The notes under the pieces were generated by a model, which worked only from the letters and a program-made list of their open reading frames with translations, did not search any database and had not been told where the DNA came from. Below, in pieces: positions 1 through 8,345 of a DNA stretch of 64,000 bases (position 1 is its first letter; the number at the start of each line of letters is the position of its first letter). This stretch comes from Catenuloplanes niger (GTDB taxonomy: Bacteria; Actinomycetota; Actinomycetes; Mycobacteriales; Micromonosporaceae), in NCBI RefSeq assembly GCF_031458255.1, contig NZ_JAVDYC010000001.1, positions 434,001 to 498,000 on the forward strand. The letters run 5' to 3'. The translations under genes and the position numbers were made by a program.

Positions 1-315
1 GATCGCGTCGCCGCGCGCGTCGCAGAGCAGCACGCTCATCTGCTCGTCGCCGAGCGCGTTCTCCGCGCCGAGCAGCACCGGGATGGTGAACCGGGCCGCG
101 GACAGCTCGTCGGTGAGCAGGCCGATCGTCCGCGTGTTGCCCGAGATGAGGCCGCGGGCCAGGATGTTCGGCGAGAACTTCAGCTCGTCCGCCGCGGCCT
201 GCACGCGCTGCCGGGTGGCCGGGGCGACCTCACCGCGCGCGTTCAGCGCCTTGGAGGCGGTGGCGACGGAGACGCCGGCCAGCCGCGCCACGTCGGTCAG
301 GGTGACGGCCTGCAT
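1..315 (-). CDS. LacI-family transcriptional regulator, N-terminal part (cut by window edge)
   Basis: About 105 residues are visible before the gene runs off the left edge. They hold the LacI-type helix-turn-helix (VTLTDVARLAGVSVATASKA at residues 4-23), the hinge helix (SPNILARGLISG) and the first strands of the periplasmic-binding-like effector domain (TRTIGLLTDELSARFTIP). LacI regulators bind palindromic operators and release them when a sugar binds. I take ATG 315 as start because GAGG lies six bases upstream; an in-frame ATG at 342 lacks a ribosome site. It is divergent from the GH127-led operon beginning at 482 and, with the two operators between them, very probably autoregulates and controls that operon. 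Effector unknown. Confidence 0.9.
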   Translation of the reverse strand, partial: MQAVTLTDVARLAGVSVATASKALNARGEVAPATRQRVQAAADELKFSPNILARGLISGNTRTIGLLTDELSAARFTIPVLLGAENALGDEQMSVLLCDARGDAI

Positions 316-342
316 CCGCTGCCTCGCCACGCGTACCCCCAT

Positions 343-463
343 GGTCGAAAAGCTTTCGGATCAGCATAGCCGCCGGGTCGATCCGGACGGTTTCGGCAAT
401 GGCGACGAAATAGACCGTTGACAGTGGAGTAACGACGGTGCCAGGATTCCGAAAAGGTTTTCG
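343..463. promoter_or_regulatory. Divergent promoter with two LacI-type operators
   Basis: Two related near-palindromes bound this intergenic region: TCGAAAAGCTTTCGGA at 345-360, next to the regulator start, and CGAAAAGGTTTTCG at 450-463, which has perfect 6-bp arms around GG. A TTGACA at 418-423 followed after 18 bp by CAGGAT (442-447) makes a plausible sigma-70 promoter for the rightward operon, and the second operator would sit at its transcription start. The arrangement fits repression of both directions by the flanking LacI protein. Seen in sequence; binding is inferred. Confidence 0.6.
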
Positions 464-481
464 ACAGCGTAGGGAGCCGGT

Positions 482-2296
482 GTGACTGCAGTCGAACGCG
501 GGCCCGTCGTGCCGTCCTCGGGCGCGTTCCGGCCGGTGTCGCCGGAGGCGGTGCGGTTGCGCGACGGCGGGTTCTGGGCGGACCGGCGTGCGGTCAACAC
601 GTCCGGCGTCCTGCCGCACGCGCACGCCTGGCTGGACCGGATGGGCTGGATCCGCAACTTCCGGGAGCCCGAGCGGCACGTCGGCCGGGAGTTCACCGAC
701 TCGGAGATCTACAAGCTGCTCGAGGCCTACTGCTGGGACGACGCGGACCACCTCGCCGAGATCGACGAGCTCACCGCGCTGGTGGCCCGGGCCCAGGAGA
801 GGGATGGCTACGTCGGTACGGCGCACGGCCGCCCCGGCCAGCCGGCCCGCTGGTCCGACCCGCACTTCGGGCACGAGCTGTACTGCCTCGGTCACCTGAT
901 CCAGGCCGGGGTGGCCGCCGCCCGTACCGGAAGATCCCCCGCTCTGGTCTCGGTCGCCCGCCGGGCGGCCGACCACGTGGCCGGCGCCGATCCCGCGATC
1001 TGCGGACATCCGGAGATCGAGACCGCGCTGGTCGAGCTGTACCGGGTGACCGGCGAGGCCCGTTACCTGGAGACCGCGGCCGCGTTCGTGAACCGGCGCG
1101 GGCACCGCACGCTGCCGGAGCACGAGTTCGGCTGGGCCTACTTCCTGGACGACACGCCGGTCCGGGAGGCGCACAGTCTGCGCGGGCACGCGGTCCGCGC
1201 GCTCTACCTGGCGGCCGGCGCGGTGGACGTGGCGGTGGAGACCGGCGACACGGAGCTGCTGGCGGCCGTCGTCCGGCAGTTCGACCACACGCTCGCGCGG
1301 CGCACCTACCTGACCGGCGGCATGGGGTCGCGGCACCAGGACGAGTCGTTCGGCGACGACTTCGTGCTGCCGCCGGACCGGGCCTACTCGGAGACCTGCG
1401 CGGGCGTCGCCACGGTGATGCTGGCGCACCGGCTGCTGCTGGCCACCGGCGACATGCGCTACGGCGACATCGTCGAGCGGGTGCTCTACAACGTGGTCGC
1501 CACCGCGATCGCGGACGACGGGCGCGCGTTCTTCTACGCGCACACGCTGCACCAGCGCACGCCGACCGAGTTCGTGCCGGCGGACCGCGCGCAGCTGCGC
1601 TTCGGTGGCGGGCCGCGCGCGCCGTTCTTCGAGGTCTCCTGCTGCCTGCCGAACGTGGCCCGGCTGCTCGCCAGCCTGCCCGGCTACCTGGTCACGTCCA
1701 CCGCGGAGGGCGTGCAGCTGCACCAGTACGCGGACATGGACGTGCGGGCCGGCGGGCTGGAGCTGGACGTGCGCACCCGATACCCGGACCACGGCGACAT
1801 CGTGATCACGGTGCGCCGCGCCGACCAGGGCGAGCGCGTGCTGAGCCTGCGCGTGCCGGGCTGGGCCGAGGGCGCCACGCTGGACGGGCGGCCGGTGGAG
1901 GCCGGGACCGCGGTCCGGATCCGGCGTGACTTCGCGGCCGGCGACACCGTCGTGCTGCGGTTGCCGCTCACGCCGCGCTGGACCTGGCCGGACCCGCGGA
2001 TCGACGCGGTGCGCGGGTGCGTGGCGGTCGAGGCCGGGCCGCTGGTCATGTGCGTGGAGTCGCTCGACGCGCAGGAGAACCTGGATCACCTCATGGTCGA
2101 CACGGCGGTGGCCCCGGAGGCCACCGCCGTGAAGGGCCGGTTCGCGCAGTCCACCGGCGCGCGCTGGCCGTACCACCGCACCGGCACCGATTCCGCGATC
2201 GGATCCCCCACCGTCGTGCCGCTCGTGCCGTACCACCGCTGGGCCCGTCGTGGTCCCGCCACGATGCGCGTCTGGCTGCCCGTCCTCACTCCCTGA
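482..2296 (+). CDS. GH127 beta-L-arabinofuranosidase-like enzyme (DUF1680)
   Basis: 604 residues, no signal peptide, so cytoplasmic. The family (type enzyme HypBA1) uses a cysteine nucleophile bound to zinc to release beta-L-arabinofuranose. The equivalent residues are recognisable: E288 in DESFG (acid/base), E304 and C306 in YSETCAG, and the C387-C388 pair in SCCLPN, with the same spacing as Glu322, Glu338, Cys340, Cys417 and Cys418 of HypBA1. The catalytic (alpha/alpha)6 barrel is followed by beta domains from about residue 410. GTG start at 482 with AGGGAG upstream. It is the first gene of an operon with a secreted glycosidase and an ABC importer, suggesting it trims an oligosaccharide after uptake. 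Substrate beyond arabinofuranosides is not certain. Confidence 0.88.
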   Translation: MTAVERGPVVPSSGAFRPVSPEAVRLRDGGFWADRRAVNTSGVLPHAHAWLDRMGWIRNFREPERHVGREFTDSEIYKLLEAYCWDDADHLAEIDELTALVARAQERDGYVGTAHGRPGQPARWSDPHFGHELYCLGHLIQAGVAAARTGRSPALVSVARRAADHVAGADPAICGHPEIETALVELYRVTGEARYLETAAAFVNRRGHRTLPEHEFGWAYFLDDTPVREAHSLRGHAVRALYLAAGAVDVAVETGDTELLAAVVRQFDHTLARRTYLTGGMGSRHQDESFGDDFVLPPDRAYSETCAGVATVMLAHRLLLATGDMRYGDIVERVLYNVVATAIADDGRAFFYAHTLHQRTPTEFVPADRAQLRFGGGPRAPFFEVSCCLPNVARLLASLPGYLVTSTAEGVQLHQYADMDVRAGGLELDVRTRYPDHGDIVITVRRADQGERVLSLRVPGWAEGATLDGRPVEAGTAVRIRRDFAAGDTVVLRLPLTPRWTWPDPRIDAVRGCVAVEAGPLVMCVESLDAQENLDHLMVDTAVAPEATAVKGRFAQSTGARWPYHRTGTDSAIGSPTVVPLVPYHRWARRGPATMRVWLPVLTP

Positions 2297-2314
2297 CCCC
2301 CCGGAGATGACGCG

Positions 2315-5113
2315 ATGCGGAAAGCGTTGAGCGCCGTACTCGTCCTCGCACTCCTCACCCTGCCGGCCCCGCCGGCCCGAGCAGCACAGACCATCGGCTA
2401 CCCGACGTTCTCCGGTGGCCCGGTCCCGGCGGCGCCGGCCGCGCTGAGCACCGGCAGCACCATGCAGGCGATCTATGACGCGGAGGCCGGCGGCACCGAC
2501 TTCTGGATGGACCGGCTGCTGTCCCGGTCCGGCAACGACCCGGCCGGCACGTGGCTGATGAGCCGCGGGCGGGCGCTGTTCATGAAGACGCACACGCCGG
2601 GAACGCTCGGCTTCGGCGGGCAGGTGGCGTACTGGGAGAGCATCAGCGACCAGCCCGCGTTCACGGTGACCGCGAGCCCGGGGACGTTCACCGAGCAGGT
2701 CGCGCAGCGCTGGCAGGCGCCGAGTCACTGGAGGTCCGTCCACACCGCCGGGACCGTGCGGATCCAGCAGACGAAGTTCATCACGCAGCAGAACGTGGCG
2801 GTGGCGAACCTGGCGATCACGAACGGCGGGACCGCTCCCGCGACGGTGAGCCTGCGCGTCACGTCGCCCTACGCGACGACCGGTTCCGGCAGCGAACTGA
2901 CCGGTCAGCGGGCCGTGCGGAACAACCTGACCACGCTCTACCCGCGGCTGTCCGCGGACGGGTTCACGGTCTCCGGCGGCGGGCTGAACCGCGGCGTCAC
3001 GGTCGCGGCCGGGGCGACGGTGACGACCAAGGTGGTGATGGGCTTCGTCACGACCGAGATCCCGGAGTCGTCGACCGAGTACCAGGCCTATCGCGGGTAC
3101 GCCCCGGAGGTGGCCTTCGGCACGCACGTGCGCGCGTACAACCGCTGGTGGGCGCAGAACATCCCGTACCTGGACGTGCCCGAGCCGGCGATCAAGAAGA
3201 ACCTGTACTACCGCTGGTGGTTGATGCGCTTCAACCACCTGGACGCGGACATCCCGGGGCAGGACTTCCAGTTCCCGGTGTCGGTGGAGGGCGCGCTCGG
3301 CTACAACAACGCGATCGTGCTCACCCAGCCCATGCACATCGACGACCTGAAGTACCTGCGCGATCCGGTCCACTCGTACGGTCCGTGGGTGTCGGTGGGC
3401 CAGGTGTCGAAGGGCGGCCGGTTCGTGGACAACCCGGGCGACCCGGAGAACTGGTCGAACTCGTACACGCAGTACATCTCCGAGGCGGCCTGGCGGGCGT
3501 ACCAGATCCACGGTGGACAGCCGGCGATCGCGGCGCAGCTGGCCCGCTACGCCGAGGGTGACGTGAAGGGGCAGCTGTCGTTCTACGACCACGACGGCAA
3601 CGGCCTGATCGAGTACGACTGGGGCGCGCTGACCGGCAACGACGCGGACGCGGTGTCGTTCCACTGGCGGGACGGGTGGCTCGACCGGGCGGAGTCCGCG
3701 TACGTCTACAGCAACGCGCTCGCGGCCGCGCAGGCCTATCGCACCGCGGGCGACACCGCGAAGGCCGCCGAGATGCAGGCGATCGCGGACCGGGTGCGGA
3801 CCGCGATCGTGAGCGTGCTGTGGAACCCGTCCCGGCAGCTGATCGAGCACCGGCACGTGGCCACGAACGCGCACGTGCCGTGGAAGGAAATCAACAACTA
3901 CTACCCGTTCGCGGTCGGCGCGATGCCGAACACCGACGCGTACAAGCAGGCCCTGCGCCTCTACGCGGACCCGGCCGAGTACCCGATCTTCCCGTTCTTC
4001 ACCGCGAACCAGCGGGACAAGGCGGCAGCGGCGGCGGCCGGGCAGCCGGGCAGCAACAACTTCTCCACGATCAACTCGACCGTGCAGTTCCGGCTCTACT
4101 CCTCGGTGCTGCGCAACTACCCGAACCAGTGGATGACGGCCGAGGACTACAAGAAGCTGCTCTACTGGAACGCCTGGGCGCAGTACATCGGCGGCAACAC
4201 GGCCTGGCCGGACGCGAACGAGTTCTGGGCGAACTGGAACGCGTCGACCCGCACGATCGACTACCGGTCCTGGATCCACCACAACATCCTCGGCAGCAGC
4301 AACTGGACGATGATCGAGGACGTGATGGGGCTGCGGCCGCGCAACGACGCGCAGGTCGAGCTGTCCCCGATCGGCATCGGCTGGTCGCACTTCGCGGCCA
4401 ACCACCTGCGCTACCGCAACGCGGACCTGTCGATCGTCTGGGACGACCCGGCCGACGGCGTGACGCGCTACGCCGGCTTCCCGGAGGGCTACTCCGTCTA
4501 CCTCAACGGCACGCGCGCGTTCACGGTGGACCGGCTGACCCGGGTGGTCTACGACCCGGCGACCGGCGCGGTGTCGCTGCCGAACGGCGGGGCGGTCACG
4601 TACCGCGCCGCGGTCCCGGGCGTGCAGGCGCCGGCGCAGGTCACCCAGGACAGCCCACGGATGGTGGACGTCTTCGCGAAGTCCGGGACGAACCTGTCCG
4701 AGGCCAACATCCTCCGCAACGCCACCACCGGCGCGTCCTACACCGCGTCCGGCACCGGCACCGGCGCCGCGGTCGACGGCTATCCGATCAACGAGCCGCT
4801 CTGGGGCACGTACGGGTCACCGAACGCCACGGACTGGCTGGAGGCCGGCCTCGGCAGCGCGCGGGCCGTCGACGAGGTGCGCGTCTACTTCCGCGACGAC
4901 CGGGCCGCCAACCGGTACCGGCCGCCGGCGTCGTACACCGTCCAGTACTGGAACGGCTCGGCGTGGGTGACCGTGGCCTCGCAGGCGTCCCCCCGGGCGA
5001 ACTACAACGTGGTCCGGTTCGGCGCGGTGACCGCGCAGCGGTTCCGGATCCAGGTGACGCACGCGCCCGGCTTCAGGACCGGAATAACGGAGTTGCAGGC
5101 TTATACCCCTTAG
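2315..5113 (+). CDS. Secreted (alpha/alpha)6-barrel glycosidase with C-terminal discoidin (F5/8C) domain
   Basis: 932 residues beginning with a clear signal peptide (MRKALSAVLVLALLTLPAPP, cleavage near ARAAQ). The central region, roughly residues 280-700, has the aromatic-rich helices and acidic loops of MGH1/GH63-like (alpha/alpha)6 glycosidases (YYRWWLMRFNHLDADIPGQ, GNDADAVSFHWRDGWLDRAE, STINSTVQFRLY). The last 140 residues look like a discoidin/CBM32 domain (TDWLEAGLGSARAVDEVRVY, TVQYWNGSAWVTV, AQRFRIQVTH) that would hold the enzyme on a glycan. ATG 2315 follows CCGGAGA at 2301. I cannot name the family number or substrate from sequence alone. It probably cuts the polymer outside the cell before import by the next three genes. 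Confidence 0.75.
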   Translation: MRKALSAVLVLALLTLPAPPARAAQTIGYPTFSGGPVPAAPAALSTGSTMQAIYDAEAGGTDFWMDRLLSRSGNDPAGTWLMSRGRALFMKTHTPGTLGFGGQVAYWESISDQPAFTVTASPGTFTEQVAQRWQAPSHWRSVHTAGTVRIQQTKFITQQNVAVANLAITNGGTAPATVSLRVTSPYATTGSGSELTGQRAVRNNLTTLYPRLSADGFTVSGGGLNRGVTVAAGATVTTKVVMGFVTTEIPESSTEYQAYRGYAPEVAFGTHVRAYNRWWAQNIPYLDVPEPAIKKNLYYRWWLMRFNHLDADIPGQDFQFPVSVEGALGYNNAIVLTQPMHIDDLKYLRDPVHSYGPWVSVGQVSKGGRFVDNPGDPENWSNSYTQYISEAAWRAYQIHGGQPAIAAQLARYAEGDVKGQLSFYDHDGNGLIEYDWGALTGNDADAVSFHWRDGWLDRAESAYVYSNALAAAQAYRTAGDTAKAAEMQAIADRVRTAIVSVLWNPSRQLIEHRHVATNAHVPWKEINNYYPFAVGAMPNTDAYKQALRLYADPAEYPIFPFFTANQRDKAAAAAAGQPGSNNFSTINSTVQFRLYSSVLRNYPNQWMTAEDYKKLLYWNAWAQYIGGNTAWPDANEFWANWNASTRTIDYRSWIHHNILGSSNWTMIEDVMGLRPRNDAQVELSPIGIGWSHFAANHLRYRNADLSIVWDDPADGVTRYAGFPEGYSVYLNGTRAFTVDRLTRVVYDPATGAVSLPNGGAVTYRAAVPGVQAPAQVTQDSPRMVDVFAKSGTNLSEANILRNATTGASYTASGTGTGAAVDGYPINEPLWGTYGSPNATDWLEAGLGSARAVDEVRVYFRDDRAANRYRPPASYTVQYWNGSAWVTVASQASPRANYNVVRFGAVTAQRFRIQVTHAPGFRTGITELQAYTP

Positions 5114-5122
5114 GAGAACTCG

Positions 5123-6370
5123 GTGATGTCGATGAGGAGATGGCTGGGCGCGGTGCTGACCGCCGGCCTGGCGGGCTGCGGCGGTGGCGCGGCGGTCGCG
5201 GACGGCCCGGTGACCGTCACGCTGTGGACGCGCGCCGCGACCGAGACCGTGTCCAAGGCGTACGCGGCCGCGTACAACGCCACGCACGAGGACACGGTCG
5301 AGGTCACCGCGTACCCGAACGAGGAGTACCCGGCGAAGCTCGCCTCCGCGGCCGGCGCGCGGGCGCTGCCCGACCTCTTCGCGGCGGACGTGGTGTTCGC
5401 ACCGCAGTACGCGGCCCAGGGTCTCTGGCTCGACATCACCGAGAAGTTCACCGCCCTCCCGGTGGCCGGCGAGGTCGCGCCCGCGCACGTCCGGAACGGC
5501 ACCTGGGAGGGCCGCAACTACGCGGTCCCGCACACGATCGACATGTCCGTGCTGCTCTACAACAAGAACCTCTACCGGCAGGCGGGCCTCGATCCGGAGA
5601 AGCCGCCGACGTCGCTGACCGAGTTCGCCGCGCACGCGCGCACGATCGACAAGCTCGGCGGCGACGTCAACGGCACCTACTTCGGCGGCAACTGCGGCGG
5701 CTGCAACGTCTTCACGCTGTGGCCGTCCGTCTGGGCCGCCGGCGGCGACATCATGAATGACGACGGTACGGCCAGCACGATCGACGACCCGGCGATGGCC
5801 GGCGTGTTCGCGCTCTACCGGCAACTGTACGAGGAGGGCGTGGCCGCGCCCGCGTCCAAGGACGAGGCCGGCCCGACCTGGCTCGGCGCGCTGCAGAGCG
5901 GCACGATCGGCATCGCGCCGGCGCCCAGCGTGTGGCTCGGCATCATCGAGGAGAAGACCGACTTCGAGCTGGGCGTGGCGCCGATCAGCGGGCTGGACGG
6001 CGGTGAGTCCACGTTCGTCGGCGGCGACGCGATCGGCATCGGCGCCACCTCGGCGAAGGCGGACGCGGCGTGGGACTTCCTGTCCTGGACGCTCGGCGAC
6101 GAGGCACAGGTCGAGGTGGTGGCGAAGGGCAAGGGCGTGCCGGTCCGCACCGACCTGGCCGCCAACCGGTACGCCGCGGCCGACCCGCGCGTGGTCACCA
6201 TCAACTCGCTGCTGGCGAACGGGCGGACGCCGTACGCGAAGAACTTCAACGCGACCTACAACGACCCGCAGAGCCCGTGGATCGCCACGTTCCGCGGCGC
6301 GTTGTTCGGCGACGCGAGCACCGCGCTGACCGACGGCGCGGCCGCCCTGACCGCGTCGCTCGCCAAGTGA
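5123..6370 (+). CDS. ABC transporter sugar-binding lipoprotein (family 1 / CUT1)
   Basis: 415 residues. A lipobox (TAGLAGC, C19) ends the signal peptide, so the mature protein is lipid-anchored outside the membrane. Typical family 1 features follow: TVTLWTRAATETVSKAYAAAYN at the N-terminus, the hinge-region YAVPHTIDMSVLLYNKNLYR and the late GGDAIGIGATSAKADAAWDF. It captures the oligosaccharide for the two permeases downstream. GTG 5123 has GGAG eight bases upstream and lies nine bases after the previous stop; an ATG at 5126 is an alternative. The gene ends overlapping the permease start as GTGA. Confidence 0.9.
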   Translation: MMSMRRWLGAVLTAGLAGCGGGAAVADGPVTVTLWTRAATETVSKAYAAAYNATHEDTVEVTAYPNEEYPAKLASAAGARALPDLFAADVVFAPQYAAQGLWLDITEKFTALPVAGEVAPAHVRNGTWEGRNYAVPHTIDMSVLLYNKNLYRQAGLDPEKPPTSLTEFAAHARTIDKLGGDVNGTYFGGNCGGCNVFTLWPSVWAAGGDIMNDDGTASTIDDPAMAGVFALYRQLYEEGVAAPASKDEAGPTWLGALQSGTIGIAPAPSVWLGIIEEKTDFELGVAPISGLDGGESTFVGGDAIGIGATSAKADAAWDFLSWTLGDEAQVEVVAKGKGVPVRTDLAANRYAAADPRVVTINSLLANGRTPYAKNFNATYNDPQSPWIATFRGALFGDASTALTDGAAALTASLAK

Positions 6371-7275
6371 CGTCGGTGCTGTCCCGCCCGGCCGCGGTGG
6401 TGCGTCCCACCGCGGCCGGGCGGCGCAATCCACGCCGCCGCCGGCACGCGCTGACCGGCATGCTGTACGCGGCGCCCACCGCGTTCATGGTCGGCGCGTT
6501 CTTCGTCGTACCGCTCGGGCTCGTCGCCTACATGTCCCTGCACCGCTGGCCGCTGCTCGGCCTGCCCACGCTCAACGCCCCGGCGAACTACACCGGCCTC
6601 GCCGACGACCGGCTGCTGCGCGACGCCGCCGGGTTCACGCTCACGTACACCGTGATCATCACGGTGCTGCTGTTCGCGTCCTCGCTGGGCATGGCGCTGC
6701 TGGTGCAGCGGCGGCGGCGCGGCACCGGCTTCCTCCGGACCGTGTTCTTCCTGCCGGCCGCGGTCGGCTTCGCCAGCGCGTCGCTGCTGTTCCTCGGCCT
6801 GCTCAGCGCGGAGATCGGCCCGTTCGGCGGCGTGATCAGCGTCAGCGACAGCGGCGGCACCGCGCTCGGCGCCGCGATCCTGCTGGTGCTGTGGCGGTTC
6901 GCCGGGTTCAACATGCTCATCCTGCTCACCGGGCTGCAGGCCGTGCCCACCGAGGTGTACGAGGCCGCGCGGCTCGACGGCGCGAACCGGTGGCAGACGT
7001 TCACCTCGATCACGCTGCCGCTGATGCGGTCGACGATCGCACTGGTCCTGACGCTGATCGTGACCGGCTCGCTGCTCGCGTTCGACCAGTTCTGGATCCT
7101 CACCCGCGGCGGGCCGGACAACTCCACCACGTCGCTGGTGATGGTCGTCTACCGCAAGGCGTTCATCGAGCTGGACCTGGGCTCGGCCGCGGCCGTCTCG
7201 GTGGCGCTGCTCGCCGTGCTCGTCGTCGTGTCGCTCGCGCAGCTGGCCGTCCTTCGCACCCGGAGTGCCCCGTGA
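6367..7275 (+). CDS. Carbohydrate ABC transporter permease (MalF/UgpA type)
   Basis: 302 residues with six predicted membrane helices, the first at about residues 35-57 (MLYAAPTAFMVGAFFVVPLG). The cytoplasmic EAA loop that contacts the ATPase is present (VYEAARLDGANRWQTFTSITLPL, about residues 197-219). GTG 6367 overlaps the stop of the binding-protein gene by four bases, indicating translational coupling; a longer reading frame upstream lies inside that gene and is spurious. Forms a heterodimer with the next gene product. No ATPase gene is nearby, which is normal for actinobacterial CUT1 systems served by a shared MsiK-like subunit. Confidence 0.92.
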   Translation: MTSVLSRPAAVVRPTAAGRRNPRRRRHALTGMLYAAPTAFMVGAFFVVPLGLVAYMSLHRWPLLGLPTLNAPANYTGLADDRLLRDAAGFTLTYTVIITVLLFASSLGMALLVQRRRRGTGFLRTVFFLPAAVGFASASLLFLGLLSAEIGPFGGVISVSDSGGTALGAAILLVLWRFAGFNMLILLTGLQAVPTEVYEAARLDGANRWQTFTSITLPLMRSTIALVLTLIVTGSLLAFDQFWILTRGGPDNSTTSLVMVVYRKAFIELDLGSAAAVSVALLAVLVVVSLAQLAVLRTRSAP

Positions 7276-8060
7276 AGCTTCTGCATCCCGTGACCGGCGG
7301 CGCGCTCGCCATCCTCTTCCTGTTCCCGCTGCTGTGGAGCGGGTACGCCTCCGTCCGTACCGCCGACGGTTTCGGGTTGGAGAACTATGCCCGGCTGTTC
7401 ACCGACGACAGCGGGATCCGGCTCTACCACGTGGTGAACAGCCTGACCGTGGCGCTGCTGACGGTCGGCGGCACGCTGCTGGTGGCCACGCTCGGCGGGT
7501 ACGCGTTCGGCCGGTTCAGCTTCCCCGGCCGGGACGCGCTGTTCCTGGTCACGCTGGCGATCCTGATGGTCCCGTACGCCACCGTCCTGATCGCGCTCTA
7601 CGTGCTGCTCGGCTGGATCGGCCTGGAGGACTCGCTGGTCGGGCTGAGCCTCGTCCTGATCATGTTCCAGCTGCCGTTCGCGATCTTCATGATGCGCAAC
7701 TCGTTCGCCGCGATCCCACCCGAACTGGAGGAGTCCGCCCAGGTCGACGGCGCGTCCAGCGTCGGCGTGCTGACCCGGGTGCTGCTGCCCGCGGTCCGGC
7801 CCGGCCTGGTCACGGTCGCGCTGTTCGCGTTCCTGTCGTCGTGGTCGGAGTTCTTCGCCCCGCTGATCCTGCTCAACTCCACCGACCGTTTCACGCTCAC
7901 GCTCGCGGTCGTCAACATGCGCACCGCCACGTTCGGCGCCATCGACTACGCCGCGCTGGAGGCCGGCGTCACCCTGATGGCGCTCCCCTGCCTGCTGCTC
8001 TTCGTCCTCCTGCAACGCAGCTACGTCCGCGGCTTCATGTCCGGCGCCCTCCGCGGCTGA
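7272..8060 (+). CDS. Carbohydrate ABC transporter permease (MalG type)
   Basis: 262 residues, six predicted helices, the first (TGGALAILFLFPLLWSGYAS) close to the N-terminus. The EAA loop reads ELEESAQVDGASSVGVLTRV, with the conserved Gly, and is followed by LLPAVRPG. GTG 7272 overlaps the preceding stop (GTGA). Partner of the upstream MalF-type permease. It is the last gene of the arabinoside-type operon that starts at 482; a strong hairpin follows at 8268. Confidence 0.92.
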   Translation: MKLLHPVTGGALAILFLFPLLWSGYASVRTADGFGLENYARLFTDDSGIRLYHVVNSLTVALLTVGGTLLVATLGGYAFGRFSFPGRDALFLVTLAILMVPYATVLIALYVLLGWIGLEDSLVGLSLVLIMFQLPFAIFMMRNSFAAIPPELEESAQVDGASSVGVLTRVLLPAVRPGLVTVALFAFLSSWSEFFAPLILLNSTDRFTLTLAVVNMRTATFGAIDYAALEAGVTLMALPCLLLFVLLQRSYVRGFMSGALRG

Positions 8061-8074
8061 CGCGGCAGGGCTGA

Positions 8075-8270
8075 CCGAGGTGCTGGAGGCCGCGGTCGGA
8101 TCGGATGACGTGCGCGCGCCGCCGTCCCGGAGAACCGCTGCCGCGCGCTGCTCGCCTCGGTGCTGCTCGGTCGCGGTGAGACGGCCGAGGCGGCCGCGTT
8201 GATCCGCCGCGTGCCGGCCACCGGTGACGACCTCGTCCGCCCGTTCGCCGAACGCCTCGCGGCGCGATGC
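8075..8270 (+). pseudogene. Decayed coding remnant between convergent genes
   Basis: This stretch translates as two protein-like pieces in different frames: LTEVLEAAVGSDDVRA, then after a shift near 8125 NRCRALLASVLLGRGETAEA continuing to FAERLAARC. Both have the Ala/Leu/Glu helix pattern and G/C third positions of real genes, but there is no start codon with a ribosome site and no single open frame. It resembles the helical tail of a regulator or repeat protein; the family is not recognisable. Read as a relic of a deleted gene at the end of the sugar operon. Confidence 0.35.
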
Positions 8271-8296
8271 CACCGGCCCGGAGCGGGCCGGTGGCA
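8268..8296. terminator. Bidirectional hairpin terminator
   Basis: A perfect 13-bp inverted repeat (TGCCACCGGCCCG, loop GAG, then its complement) lies between the convergent MalG-type permease gene and the PIG-L deacetylase gene. It has no U-run, as is usual for high-GC actinobacteria. Confidence 0.65.
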
Positions 8297-8345
8297 CCGC
8301 ACGGCCACCGGCCCGTGGTGAGGCCGGCACCGTGCGGCCACCGGC

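Noticed and set aside
230-4405. 1,391-codon open frame on the minus strand
   Set aside because: Antisense to the GH127 and secreted-glycosidase genes; Arg/Pro/Gly-rich translation typical of GC-rich shadow frames.
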